Below are positions 16,838 through 24,210 of a stretch of 26,068 nucleotides of DNA, in pieces. The notes beneath the pieces are model-generated. The model worked only from the letters and a program-made list of their open reading frames with translations, had not been told where the DNA came from and did no database searches. The stretch lies in the NCBI GenBank assembly GCA_949372955.1, contig CASIAX010000011.1, positions 1 through 26,068 of the forward strand, written 5' to 3'. The stretch is from SGZJ01 sp949372955 (GTDB taxonomy: Bacteria > Bacteroidota > Bacteroidia > Flavobacteriales > Flavobacteriaceae). A program made the translations under genes and the position numbers. Positions within the stretch are counted from its first letter, which is position 1; each line of letters opens with the position of its first letter.

Positions 16838-17752
16838 ATGATGAAAAAAATTATACTAATACCAATATTGATTTTAGCATTTAGTTTTTCGGCAGAAAGT
16901 CAAAACAAGAAAAAACAAGATAAAGAGGCTATTAAAAAAATGTGTGGATGCTTTGAGGTTGAGTTTAATTTTGCTGAAACTTTTAAATATTCGAAAGATT
17001 CCAACTATGTACCATCTAAAAATAAAACAACGGGAGGTTTAGAATGGGCTCAACTAGTTGAAGATGATAAAAATAAAATTTCAATTCAACATATATTGCT
17101 TGTTGGACCTGAATCTTCACCTTATATAATGAAGCATTGGAAGCAAGATTGGATTTATGAGAATAGATATTTTTACATGTATAACGGAAATAACACATGG
17201 AAATATGAAACAAAAGAAAAAGAAAGTGTAAAAAGACAATGGACGCAAAAAGTATATCAGGTTGATGACAGTCCTAGATATGAGGGGTCTTCATCTTGGG
17301 TTCACGTAGATGGAAAAAGCTACTGGGAAAACACTACTGATGCCCCCTTACCGAGAAGAGAGTATAGTCAAAGAAATGATTACAATATAACTGTTAGAGG
17401 AAACAGACAAGAAATTACTAAAAATGGATGGGTGCATGATCAGGATAATAGTAAAATTATCAGAGAAGATGATAAAAAAGACATTCTTGTAGCTAAAGAA
17501 AAAGGGTATAACTTTTACAAAAAAGTAGACGACAGTAAATGTATAGCCGCAGCTAATTGGTGGATTAAAAATTATTCTAAATGGGAGTCCATAAGAAGTA
17601 AATGGAATGAAATATATTCAAGAAAATCGAATTTAAAACTACATTCTAAGGTAGACGGTAAACCCTTATATAGTTATTTATTTGATGATGCAATAATTGA
17701 TAAAGAGATAATAAATAAAACAATTGAATCCTTTATAAATAAGATTAAATGA
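16838..17752 (+). CDS. DUF6607 family secreted protein
   Basis: A 304-aa exported protein with a signal peptide (about 1-22, ending SAESQ). The blocks CGCFEVEFNFAETF (36-49), KHWKQDWIYENRYFYMY, QWTQKVYQVDDSPRYEG and WVHVDGKSYWENTTDAPLPR strongly recall the DUF6607 family (function unknown) of Bacteroidota. The mature protein is rich in Trp and Tyr and keeps a CGC pair near its N-terminus. It diverges from the TonB-receptor/HmuY operon, so a link to heme or iron uptake is a reasonable inference. Two consecutive ATG codons are possible starts. Its stop codon overlaps the start of a small downstream ORF (ATGA). Confidence 0.85.
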   Translation: MMKKIILIPILILAFSFSAESQNKKKQDKEAIKKMCGCFEVEFNFAETFKYSKDSNYVPSKNKTTGGLEWAQLVEDDKNKISIQHILLVGPESSPYIMKHWKQDWIYENRYFYMYNGNNTWKYETKEKESVKRQWTQKVYQVDDSPRYEGSSSWVHVDGKSYWENTTDAPLPRREYSQRNDYNITVRGNRQEITKNGWVHDQDNSKIIREDDKKDILVAKEKGYNFYKKVDDSKCIAAANWWIKNYSKWESIRSKWNEIYSRKSNLKLHSKVDGKPLYSYLFDDAIIDKEIINKTIESFINKIK

Positions 17753-17919
17753 CGGGCTTATTAATTCTAATACTTATAATAATTTATTTTACAATTATAA
17801 TTCAAAGAATAAAAAAGTTAAAAAAACAGATGTCTTTTGAAAATAAATTCAGGAAGAACGAAAGTGAATTTGTTATTTTAAATTTAAACGAAATAGACTT
17901 TGATATAGTTTATAATTAA
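17749..17919 (+). CDS. 56-aa single-helix membrane peptide, translationally coupled to DUF6607
   Basis: The ATG at 17749 overlaps the DUF6607 stop in an ATGA arrangement, a standard sign of translational coupling. The product starts with a very hydrophobic helix (MTGLLILILIIIYFTIII), then a basic stretch (QRIKKLKKQ), then an acidic tail ending DFDIVYN. Predicted topology is N-out, C-in by the positive-inside rule. I recognise no family. It may be a small partner of the upstream protein or an accessory of the iron locus. The overlap and orderly composition support it despite its size. Confidence 0.6.
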   Translation: MTGLLILILIIIYFTIIIQRIKKLKKQMSFENKFRKNESEFVILNLNEIDFDIVYN

Positions 17920-17922
17920 TCT

Positions 17923-17956
17923 TTTGTCTATTAATTTTAATGTGGCACGATGTTTG
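17923..17956 (+). promoter_or_regulatory. Candidate Bacteroidota promoter for the cupredoxin gene
   Basis: TTTG at 17923-17926 (-33-like) and GATGTTTG at 17949-17956 (-7-like, consensus TAnnTTTG with one mismatch) are separated by 22 bp. The start codon lies 23 bp further on. This is based on sequence pattern only. Confidence 0.4.
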
Positions 17957-17979
17957 ACTAAATACGTGAAACAAACATC

Positions 17980-18543
17980 ATGAAAAAAATTACTTTTTTA
18001 TTATTTTTTACACTTAATTTTTTAACTGCTCAAACAACTTACAATTTTGATTGGAGTTATGGAACTCCAGATCAACAAATTGAAATTGAAGTTGGAGATA
18101 CCGTTAATTGGACATGGACAGGGGGAGGAAGTCACAACCTAATAGTTACATCTGGAGTAGAGACCTTCGATAGTGGTTACCACACAGCTGGTTTTGAATT
18201 CTCACACACCTTCAATGAAGTTGGTGTAACAGACTATACTTGTACACCTCATGATGATATGTATGGTACAGTTACCGTTAGTTCTTCAACGATGTCTTTA
18301 TCTGAGAACAACAACTTAAATGTTAGGATATTCCCTAACCCTGTAACTAGTAATTTTATTACAATAAAAACAGTAACAATTGGATTAAAAAATATTAAAT
18401 TATATGATATTAATAGTAGAGTAGTTTTAAACACTTCTATTGATTCAGAAATTTTAAATATTGACAATGTAAGTCCAGGAGTTTACTTTATTCAAGTAAC
18501 TATTAATGGGCAAAGCGAAATATCTAAATTAATCGTTAGATAA
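17980..18543 (+). CDS. Cupredoxin (plastocyanin/azurin-like) copper protein with T9SS C-terminal sorting domain
   Basis: A 187-aa exported protein. Signal peptide 1-18. Cupredoxin domain about 19-101, with the type 1 copper ligands H52 (GSHNLIV), C88, H91 and M94 (YTCTPHDDMYG), which predict electron transfer. Residues about 110-187 form a type A sorting domain for the type IX secretion system (IFPNPVTS near 118, then GVYFIQV and ISKLIVR at the end), so the protein should be released or anchored on the cell surface. It is upstream of, and on the same strand as, the YceI-Rieske gene group, but separated by about 54 bp. Confidence 0.92.
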   Translation: MKKITFLLFFTLNFLTAQTTYNFDWSYGTPDQQIEIEVGDTVNWTWTGGGSHNLIVTSGVETFDSGYHTAGFEFSHTFNEVGVTDYTCTPHDDMYGTVTVSSSTMSLSENNNLNVRIFPNPVTSNFITIKTVTIGLKNIKLYDINSRVVLNTSIDSEILNIDNVSPGVYFIQVTINGQSEISKLIVR

Positions 18544-18597
18544 AGCAATTCAACACTTTTATAGAAGTAGTCTGAAATGTTTTATATATTTACTTTA

Positions 18598-19143
18598 ATG
18601 AAAGCTAGGTTTATACTTTTTTTCCTTTTTTATGTTTCTTTAATTAGTGCTCAAAAATATGCTACACGATCTGGGCAAACTTCTTTTATAGGAAGCGAAA
18701 AAACCTTTGAACAGATCAAAGCTATTAATAAAGTTTCTACTGCTATTGTTGACTCTTCTAATGGGAATATTGCGATACTACTTTTTGTTAGTGCTTTTAA
18801 GTTTGAAATTGCGTTAATGGAAGAGCATTTTAATGAAAATTACATGGAATCCAGCAAATATCCAAAAGCAACTTTTGTTGGAAATATTCAAGAGTTCAAA
18901 TATGAAGAATTAACCAATACTGAAAACAATTATAATATTGTTGGTGTACTTGCGATAAGAGGTATAGAGAAGAGCGTCACTATAAGCGGTCGAATACAAA
19001 AGACTGAGCAAGGGATTTCATTAAAGACAAATTTTATTGTCCTAACAGAGGATTATAATATTAAAATTCCTAAAGTTGTAAGAAATAAAATATCTAAAAA
19101 AATTAATATTAAAGCAGAATATGAGCTTATTGAAAAAATATAA
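18598..19143 (+). CDS. YceI family periplasmic protein
   Basis: An exported lipocalin-like beta-barrel family that in other bacteria binds isoprenoid lipids such as polyprenyl quinones or their precursors. The frame opens at 18577, but the ATG at 18598 gives a proper signal peptide (MKARFILFFLFYVSLISAQ), so that start is chosen, giving 181 aa. Family blocks: a TSFIGSEKTFEQIKA opening, an F-[KR]-F-type central strand (AFKFEIALMEEHFNENYME), KYPKATFVGNI, and GVLAIRGIEKSVTISG. The last 23 bases overlap the OB-fold gene, so it heads a tight operon. Confidence 0.88.
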   Translation: MKARFILFFLFYVSLISAQKYATRSGQTSFIGSEKTFEQIKAINKVSTAIVDSSNGNIAILLFVSAFKFEIALMEEHFNENYMESSKYPKATFVGNIQEFKYEELTNTENNYNIVGVLAIRGIEKSVTISGRIQKTEQGISLKTNFIVLTEDYNIKIPKVVRNKISKKINIKAEYELIEKI

Positions 19144-19507
19144 ACTAGCATTAATAATAGTCTGTCTCTTGTTAGTGGGTGGATTTTCTTTAACTAGTTA
19201 TATTTATCAAAATGAAGAGCCTATGTCTGAAAAAAGTATTTCCTTTAATGGTAATGTTTCTGGTTTTATTAAAGCCAGTTTAAACGAAAGATCAGTAGTG
19301 GTTTTAAAAGCTAGAGTTACCTCTGTAAGATTGGGTGGTGTTCAGCTAGAGAGAGTTGTAAGTATTCAATATAACGAAAACGAAAACTTGAATTTTAAGA
19401 ACATAAATGTTGGAGATATTATTGTTATAAAAGGAGGCTATCTGGGCTATGATGATCTATTTGAAGAGTATAAATTAATCAATTGCATAATATTAAAAGA
19501 TGAATAA
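19121..19507 (+). CDS. Membrane-anchored OB-fold (tRNA_anti-like) protein
   Basis: A 128-aa protein with an N-terminal hydrophobic anchor or signal (about 8-27). Its mature part resembles the small envelope OB-fold proteins of Bacteroidota: VVVLKARVTSVRLGG, VSIQYNENE and a NVGDIIVIKGGYLGYDD segment. There is no lipobox cysteine, so it is probably a membrane-anchored periplasmic protein. It overlaps the YceI gene by 23 bases and the next gene by 8, so expression is coupled. The ligand is unknown. Family assignment is from motif memory only. Confidence 0.7.
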   Translation: MSLLKKYKLALIIVCLLLVGGFSLTSYIYQNEEPMSEKSISFNGNVSGFIKASLNERSVVVLKARVTSVRLGGVQLERVVSIQYNENENLNFKNINVGDIIVIKGGYLGYDDLFEEYKLINCIILKDE

Positions 19508-20354
19508 ATTAAATTATTTTATTGTTGTTTTCTTTTTTAGCTCTTTTATCTTTTGTCAAAATGATTTATTGAACGAAATAAGCAAAGAAACAAGTTATAA
19601 GAATACTTTTGAGTTACCAGCTTTCAAAGCAATGAAAATTGTTAATAATCAATCTACAAAGTTGGCAGAAAAAAAAGATTTATATCTTTACGTAGCTCAC
19701 AGGTTTGGGTCGATAAAAGGAGGGCTTAATTCTTTATTTGGACTGGATTATGCAAACACCAAAATAGAAATATTATATGGTCTTTTAAATAATGTACAAG
19801 TGGGTTTTAGTAGGGAGTCTTTCAAACAAACTTACAACTTGCACGTTAAATACGGAATAAAAAAACAAACTGAAAAATTTCCTGTCTCCATAGTTGGATA
19901 CAACAGTATTAATCTAGATACCTCACTGGATGAGGTACTCTATCCAAATCTAGATTTCAAAGAAAGGTATGTTTATATTTCCCAGTTACTGATTTCTAGA
20001 CGTTTTAGTGAGAGGTTTTCTTTACAGGTTGCCCCTTCACTAGTAAAACATAATTTTTTGACAACACAATCAAAAACAGATTATAATTATATTTTAAATT
20101 CTGGTGGTAGAATAAAAATATCGAAAAGAAGCTCCTTCAATATTGATTATTCTCATCACTTAAATAGACTAAGTAATTCTACTGAAAAAAACGTTTTAAG
20201 TTTAGGTATTGATATGGAAACTGGTGGACATGTTTTTCAGTTACTATTTTCAAATACCCAAGCCTCTGATGAGGCCGGAGTACTAACTTCTGCGGAAGGG
20301 GATTGGCTAAAAGGAGATATATTTTTTGGATTTAATATTTTAAGAGTATTTTAA
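19500..20354 (+). CDS. DUF5777 family outer-membrane beta-barrel protein
   Basis: A 284-aa protein with a signal peptide (1-20, ending FCQ) and regular amphipathic strands throughout, ending in FGFNILRVF with an aromatic C-terminus as in outer-membrane barrels. The opening of the mature part (AFKAMKIVNNQSTKLAEKK, then LYLYVAHRFGSIKGG) is what I remember as DUF5777. Function unknown. It overlaps the OB-fold gene by 8 bases and precedes the Rieske gene by 8, so the four genes from YceI to Rieske form one transcription unit. Confidence 0.82.
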   Translation: MNKLNYFIVVFFFSSFIFCQNDLLNEISKETSYKNTFELPAFKAMKIVNNQSTKLAEKKDLYLYVAHRFGSIKGGLNSLFGLDYANTKIEILYGLLNNVQVGFSRESFKQTYNLHVKYGIKKQTEKFPVSIVGYNSINLDTSLDEVLYPNLDFKERYVYISQLLISRRFSERFSLQVAPSLVKHNFLTTQSKTDYNYILNSGGRIKISKRSSFNIDYSHHLNRLSNSTEKNVLSLGIDMETGGHVFQLLFSNTQASDEAGVLTSAEGDWLKGDIFFGFNILRVF

Positions 20355-20362
20355 AAAACTAT

Positions 20363-20821
20363 ATGATGAAATCAAGAAGAAAATTTTTAAAAGAAGTTTG
20401 CCCAACAGTAGCATTTGCATTTTTTGGACTGTCTTTTTTAGAAGCGTGCTCTACCGATGAGGCCGAAATAAACATTCCTACAGTAGATAATGAACTTGGG
20501 TTTTTTCAGCTAGAAAATGTTTATACTATAGACCTAAACAACTCAAATTTTAGCTCTTTAGAGACTATTGGCGGCTGGATGAATGGGTATTCTTTAGGTT
20601 TACAAATGCTTTTTTTAAGAACAGCAAATGACACTATTCTAGCTTACAGTAATTCTTGTCCACACCAAGGGTCAAGAAATCTATGGGAATTAAATGGAAA
20701 TAGCTTTAGATGTAATAACCACGGAATCTCTTATTCTACTAGCGATTGTTCCGGTGGATCTGGAGCACTGAGCTGTTATACTTCATTAATTGAAGGATCC
20801 TCCTTAATTGTTACTACATAA
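20363..20821 (+). CDS. Exported Rieske 2Fe-2S protein
   Basis: A 152-aa electron-transfer protein. The N-terminus has a twin-arginine-type motif (SRRKFLKE) before a hydrophobic stretch and a possible lipobox (SFLEAC, C29), consistent with folded export through Tat and lipidation. The Rieske cluster ligands are present as CPHQG (about 98-102) and CNNHG (about 116-120), both in the usual Cys-x-His and Cys-x-x-His forms. The pair C129/C138 might form the stabilising disulfide, but that is a guess. It is the last gene of the YceI-OB-DUF5777-Rieske operon. Its length suits a stand-alone Rieske protein rather than an oxygenase. Confidence 0.9.
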   Translation: MMKSRRKFLKEVCPTVAFAFFGLSFLEACSTDEAEINIPTVDNELGFFQLENVYTIDLNNSNFSSLETIGGWMNGYSLGLQMLFLRTANDTILAYSNSCPHQGSRNLWELNGNSFRCNNHGISYSTSDCSGGSGALSCYTSLIEGSSLIVTT

Positions 20822-20911
20822 AATTGGGGTAGTCTAAGGTTGGTTGAAAAATACATGTCAAGGACAGAGTACAGATAGACAAAGACTTACCTGAAAATAA
20901 ATGAGGGGTTT

Positions 20912-20927
20912 CTCTAATAAATTAGAG
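20912..20927. repeat. Short inverted repeat between the Rieske gene and the tRNA
   Basis: CTCTAAT (20912-20918) and ATTAGAG (20921-20927) pair perfectly across two bases. It could be a weak terminator or processing hairpin for the tRNA transcript on the minus strand, but no T-run follows. Confidence 0.35.
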
Positions 20928-20940
20928 TTGTCCCGTTTAG

Positions 20941-21012
20941 TAGCCCCGAAAGGAATCGAACCTTTATCTAAAGTTTAGGAAACTTCTATTCTATCCATTA
21001 AACTACGGGGCT
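20941..21012 (-). tRNA. tRNA-Arg (anticodon CCU)
   Basis: A 72-nt cloverleaf fits the minus strand. Acceptor stem AGCCCCG pairs with CGGGGCT, followed by discriminator A. The D arm is GTTT...GAAT. The anticodon stem GAAGT/ACTTT carries loop TTCCTAA, with anticodon CCT reading AGG. The T arm is AAAGG-TTCGATT-CCTTT. No CCA is encoded. No integration scar or direct repeat of its 3' end was seen nearby. Confidence 0.93.
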
Positions 21013-21087
21013 AAAGAAAGATATTATTAAATGCCGGCAAAGTACTAATAATCTTATGTACTTTTATAAAAATTTAAGAGTAATCCT

Positions 21088-21705
21088 ATGGAAGAGAGTA
21101 AAAAGCATTGGGAAAACATTTATGAAACGAAAGAGATAAATGGAGTTAGCTGGTTCCAAGAAAATCCATCAACTTCACTTTCTTTGATTGAGGGTTCTAA
21201 TATTAAAAAAGATATAGAAATAATTGATATTGGATGTGGAAAAAGTTATCTAATTGATAACCTATTGAAAAATAAATTTTCTGACGTAAGCATATTAGAT
21301 ATTTCAAATAATGCACTAAAAGAAGTTAAGAAAAGAACAAGCAAATATACAAATAAAGGTAATTTATATAATAGTAATATACTTGATTTTAATTCTGACA
21401 AAAGATTTGATATCTGGCACGACAGGGCTGTTTTTCATTTTTTAACAACAGAGAAAGAAGTAAGAAATTATATAAGAATTTCAGAAAATCACATAAGAAA
21501 AGGAGGTGCGTTAATTATTGGAACATTTTCAGAAAATGGACCACTTAAATGTAGCGGATTAGAGATAAGCAGGTATTCAGTAGAGGATTTAAAACTGCTA
21601 TTTTCTGAAAGCTTTGAACTAGTAGAATATTTAAACACCAATCACACTACCCCTTTTGAAACAATACAAAACTTTAATTTTTGCAGATTTAAAAAACTAA
21701 ATTAA
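21088..21705 (+). CDS. Class I SAM-dependent methyltransferase
   Basis: A 205-aa cytoplasmic protein with a Rossmann methyltransferase core: motif I IDIGCGKS (46-53), an acidic end of strand 2 in SILDIS (D71), and a motif IV region DIWHDRAVFHFLT (108-120). The opening HWENIYETK...VSWFQ is typical of small-molecule or thiopurine-type methyltransferases, whose true substrates are mostly unknown. The product cannot be assigned. It stands alone, and the esterase gene on the opposite strand ends one base after its stop, so the two are tail to tail. Confidence 0.88.
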   Translation: MEESKKHWENIYETKEINGVSWFQENPSTSLSLIEGSNIKKDIEIIDIGCGKSYLIDNLLKNKFSDVSILDISNNALKEVKKRTSKYTNKGNLYNSNILDFNSDKRFDIWHDRAVFHFLTTEKEVRNYIRISENHIRKGGALIIGTFSENGPLKCSGLEISRYSVEDLKLLFSESFELVEYLNTNHTTPFETIQNFNFCRFKKLN

Positions 21706-21706
21706 T

Positions 21707-23233
21707 TTACTTAACTATTAGTTTTTTAACTGATTTTGAATTGTTAGTTGCGATATTCACAAAGTAAACTCCACTGCTAAGGCTAGTTATTTCAATATTA
21801 ATTTTATAGTCACCTTCTAAAACTTTATCACCGGAGACATTATAAATAACGAAAGATATAGTTTCAATTGAAGATGATATACTGAATGAATCTTTTGCCG
21901 GATTAGGATATAGAAAGGAGTTAATATCCTCATTATTATTAAGACCCAAATTATTATTCATAACGTGATCAAAGAATAACCACGCCTCTAGAGAAGCATC
22001 AATATCCATGTTAGATCCTTGCGACCCAGGCCAATCATGACCTCCACCATAAACCGTATAAAGCCAAACTTCATTATTGTTTTCTGCTCCAAAGTTTTTC
22101 TCACTAACAACATAGCTGCCATCAGTAGTATTAGTGTTAGGTAAATCTTCTGTGGAAAATTCAGTACAATTATTTAGCTCAGCCCAATAATCTATTGTGG
22201 CAGGAATACTTGGATACACTCCCCAACCACCTGAAGATGTTGGGTCACCTTCATAATACGTTACATTATCATCTACTCCATGTATTTCAAAAAGTGATAT
22301 TAAATTAGTTGGGTTACAAGTATTTAATATATTTTGTAACATCAATCCTGCAACTGGTGCGACAGCACTAAAAGTCTCCGTGGCTTCACAGGCTAACATG
22401 TAACACATATCTGCTCCATTAGACATGCCTGTTGCAAATATTTTGTCTGCGCTTAAGTTATTTGAAGTCTGTAAAAAAGATGCAAGCTCTTTTAAAAAAT
22501 CTACATCATCAATAGTTTCGTTGGTGTGAAAATCATATCCAACATTCCAAAATCTATTGTCTGAATCATCCTCAGTTCCTCTCGGATAGCAAACAGCAAA
22601 ACCATACACATCAGCTATATCATTCATATTAGAATAATTACGAATATTTTCTGCGTCTCCGCTATAGCCATGCATAACAAAAACTAGTGGAGAGTTCCCT
22701 GCTAACCCTTCAGGTTCATAATAAATATAATCCCTCTCAATTCCTTGATGTGTAAAGCTAGTATAGGTTGATGCAGGAGGTGTATCAGATTCAATAAGCT
22801 CAAAATCAAAACTTGAATTAGACCAAAAATTATCCCACGCTATATAGTAAGTAACGCCTGCAACTGCCTCAAAAGTAGCTGTGGACAAAAAGCCGTTATT
22901 TAAACTTCCACCATCATCATCACCAACTACACAAGTCAAATTATCACAAGCTCCTTCATACACATGAAGTCTAGTATCGTCGTTTTGGTTAGAACCCAAG
23001 TCAGATGTAACTGTAAGATATATATTTTGATTAGTGGAATAAGAAAACCATTGAAGATCTCCATTATCTTCATCTAACTCTGTACAGTTATATGAAAAGG
23101 AATCTCCTGTTATGGTATCTACAAAATAAGATCCGGCACTGATTTCAATTGAATTCACACAAGAATCTCCATTTTGAGCATTTAAAGAGTACGTTACAAT
23201 AAAATAAAAAACAAAAAATTGAAAGTATCTCAT
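21707..23233 (-). CDS. Secreted PHB-depolymerase/feruloyl-esterase-like hydrolase with T9SS sorting domain
   Basis: A 508-aa secreted protein with four parts. There is a signal peptide (1-20). A beta-rich N-terminal module (about 21-148) has a conserved-looking GDSC start and Asp-rich loops (VGDDDGGS), like pre-peptidase C-terminal domains. An LpqC/PHB-depolymerase-type alpha/beta hydrolase follows (about 155-425). The C-terminal type A sorting domain (about 438-508) has FLYPNPAKDSF, GVYFVNI and KKLIVK. Catalytic residues: S271 in GMSNGAD, probable acid D321 or D322 in HGVDDN, H399 in GGGHDWPG, with the oxyanion region in VMHGYSG. Likely an extracellular esterase acting on polymer or plant-type esters. 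Actual substrate unknown. Confidence 0.88.
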   Translation of the reverse strand: MRYFQFFVFYFIVTYSLNAQNGDSCVNSIEISAGSYFVDTITGDSFSYNCTELDEDNGDLQWFSYSTNQNIYLTVTSDLGSNQNDDTRLHVYEGACDNLTCVVGDDDGGSLNNGFLSTATFEAVAGVTYYIAWDNFWSNSSFDFELIESDTPPASTYTSFTHQGIERDYIYYEPEGLAGNSPLVFVMHGYSGDAENIRNYSNMNDIADVYGFAVCYPRGTEDDSDNRFWNVGYDFHTNETIDDVDFLKELASFLQTSNNLSADKIFATGMSNGADMCYMLACEATETFSAVAPVAGLMLQNILNTCNPTNLISLFEIHGVDDNVTYYEGDPTSSGGWGVYPSIPATIDYWAELNNCTEFSTEDLPNTNTTDGSYVVSEKNFGAENNNEVWLYTVYGGGHDWPGSQGSNMDIDASLEAWLFFDHVMNNNLGLNNNEDINSFLYPNPAKDSFSISSSIETISFVIYNVSGDKVLEGDYKINIEITSLSSGVYFVNIATNNSKSVKKLIVK

Positions 23234-23248
23234 ACTATATTTTTTAAA

Positions 23249-23386
23249 TCAACTTTTTGTGATTTCAATTAACATATCTCTAGCGGTCATAAACTTTACT
23301 TTATGGACTGAATTCTTAACTAAATTATTGTCAATTCGATTTTCAAGATACTCAATAAGTTCTTTTGCGGTGGAGTCTAAGTTCAT
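23249..23386 (-). CDS. Possible 45-aa protein upstream of the secreted esterase
   Basis: The minus strand holds ATG (23386-23384) to TGA (23251-23249), encoding a 45-residue soluble peptide rich in charged and helix-forming residues (MNLDSTAKELIEYLENRID..., ending LIEITKS). It lies 15 bases before the esterase start on the same strand. I recognise no family. It could be a genuine small protein or a remnant. The amphipathic composition and operon-like spacing are its only support. Confidence 0.4.
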   Translation of the reverse strand: MNLDSTAKELIEYLENRIDNNLVKNSVHKVKFMTARDMLIEITKS

Positions 23387-23443
23387 CCTATAAATCTATT
23401 AAATAATTAGTAATAACTTTCATTATATTTAATAAAAAATAAT

Positions 23444-24202
23444 TTGCTGAACCCCGAAACTTTTGAACTAATTAATTACTATTGGATAGCTATAGCCGTT
23501 ATAATTTTTCTTGTTTTAGTAATCTTTAAGATTAAAACTCCATACGGAAGACATGCAAATAAAAATTGGGGTATTATGATTCCAAATAAGTGGGGGTGGT
23601 TTATAATGGAGTTACCAGCATTTATAATTATGCCAATAGTTACATTGTATGGTCCAAGCGAAAAAGGAACATTAACTTATTTACTTATTTTATTATGGCT
23701 CACACACTATTTTAATAGAACATTCATATTTCCTTTTAAAATAAAAACTGATAACAAAAAGATGCCTTTATTAATTGCTGGGAGTGCTATACTATTTAAT
23801 TCCGTAAATGGATTTTTAAATGGGTACTACCTCGGCTATTTAAACGCGGAGATATCGTCTGTGATTTCATTAAATGTAATGATTGGTCTAGTTGTTTTTT
23901 TTACTGGAATGCATATTAACAAAGTTGCAGACAAGCATTTAATATCTTTAAGAACAAGCAATGAAAGTTATCAAATTCCGTACGGAGGTTTGTTTAAATA
24001 TATTTCTTGTCCAAACCATTTTGGTGAGGTAGTAGAATGGATTGGGTTTATGATAATAGCTTGTAATTTACCGTCAATTACTTTTGCTATCTGGACATTT
24101 TGTAATTTAAGTCCAAGATCGCTTAATCATCATAAGTGGTACAAAGAAAAATTTGATAATTACCCTAAAAAGAGAAAAGCTATTTTACCTTATATGTTAT
24201 AA
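23444..24202 (+). CDS. Steroid 5-alpha-reductase family membrane enzyme (SRD5A-like)
   Basis: A 252-aa integral membrane protein with about seven hydrophobic helices. It resembles eukaryotic 3-oxo-5-alpha-steroid 4-dehydrogenases over its whole length: YGRH, MELPAF with E56 (equivalent to human SRD5A2 E57), THYFNRTFIFPF with Y89 (equivalent to Y91), YQIPYGGLFKYIS, NHFGEVVEWIGF with N191 and E195, and a terminal DNYPKKRKAILP. These family members use NADPH to reduce an enone double bond. No in-frame ATG precedes the first helix, so the start is taken as TTG at 23444. The substrate could be a steroid, an isoprenoid or another enone lipid. It is tail to tail with the next gene, 8 bp apart. Confidence 0.85.
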   Translation: MLNPETFELINYYWIAIAVIIFLVLVIFKIKTPYGRHANKNWGIMIPNKWGWFIMELPAFIIMPIVTLYGPSEKGTLTYLLILLWLTHYFNRTFIFPFKIKTDNKKMPLLIAGSAILFNSVNGFLNGYYLGYLNAEISSVISLNVMIGLVVFFTGMHINKVADKHLISLRTSNESYQIPYGGLFKYISCPNHFGEVVEWIGFMIIACNLPSITFAIWTFCNLSPRSLNHHKWYKEKFDNYPKKRKAILPYML

Positions 24203-24210
24203 GTGTTAGC

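Noticed and set aside
20941..21012. tRNA as an integration site of a mobile element
   Set aside because: No integrase gene and no repeat of the tRNA 3' end was found in the window.
21039..21064. AAAGTAC/GTACTTT inverted repeat between the tRNA and the methyltransferase gene
   Set aside because: Only 7 bp arms with a 12-base loop in AT-rich DNA; too weak to call a terminator or operator.
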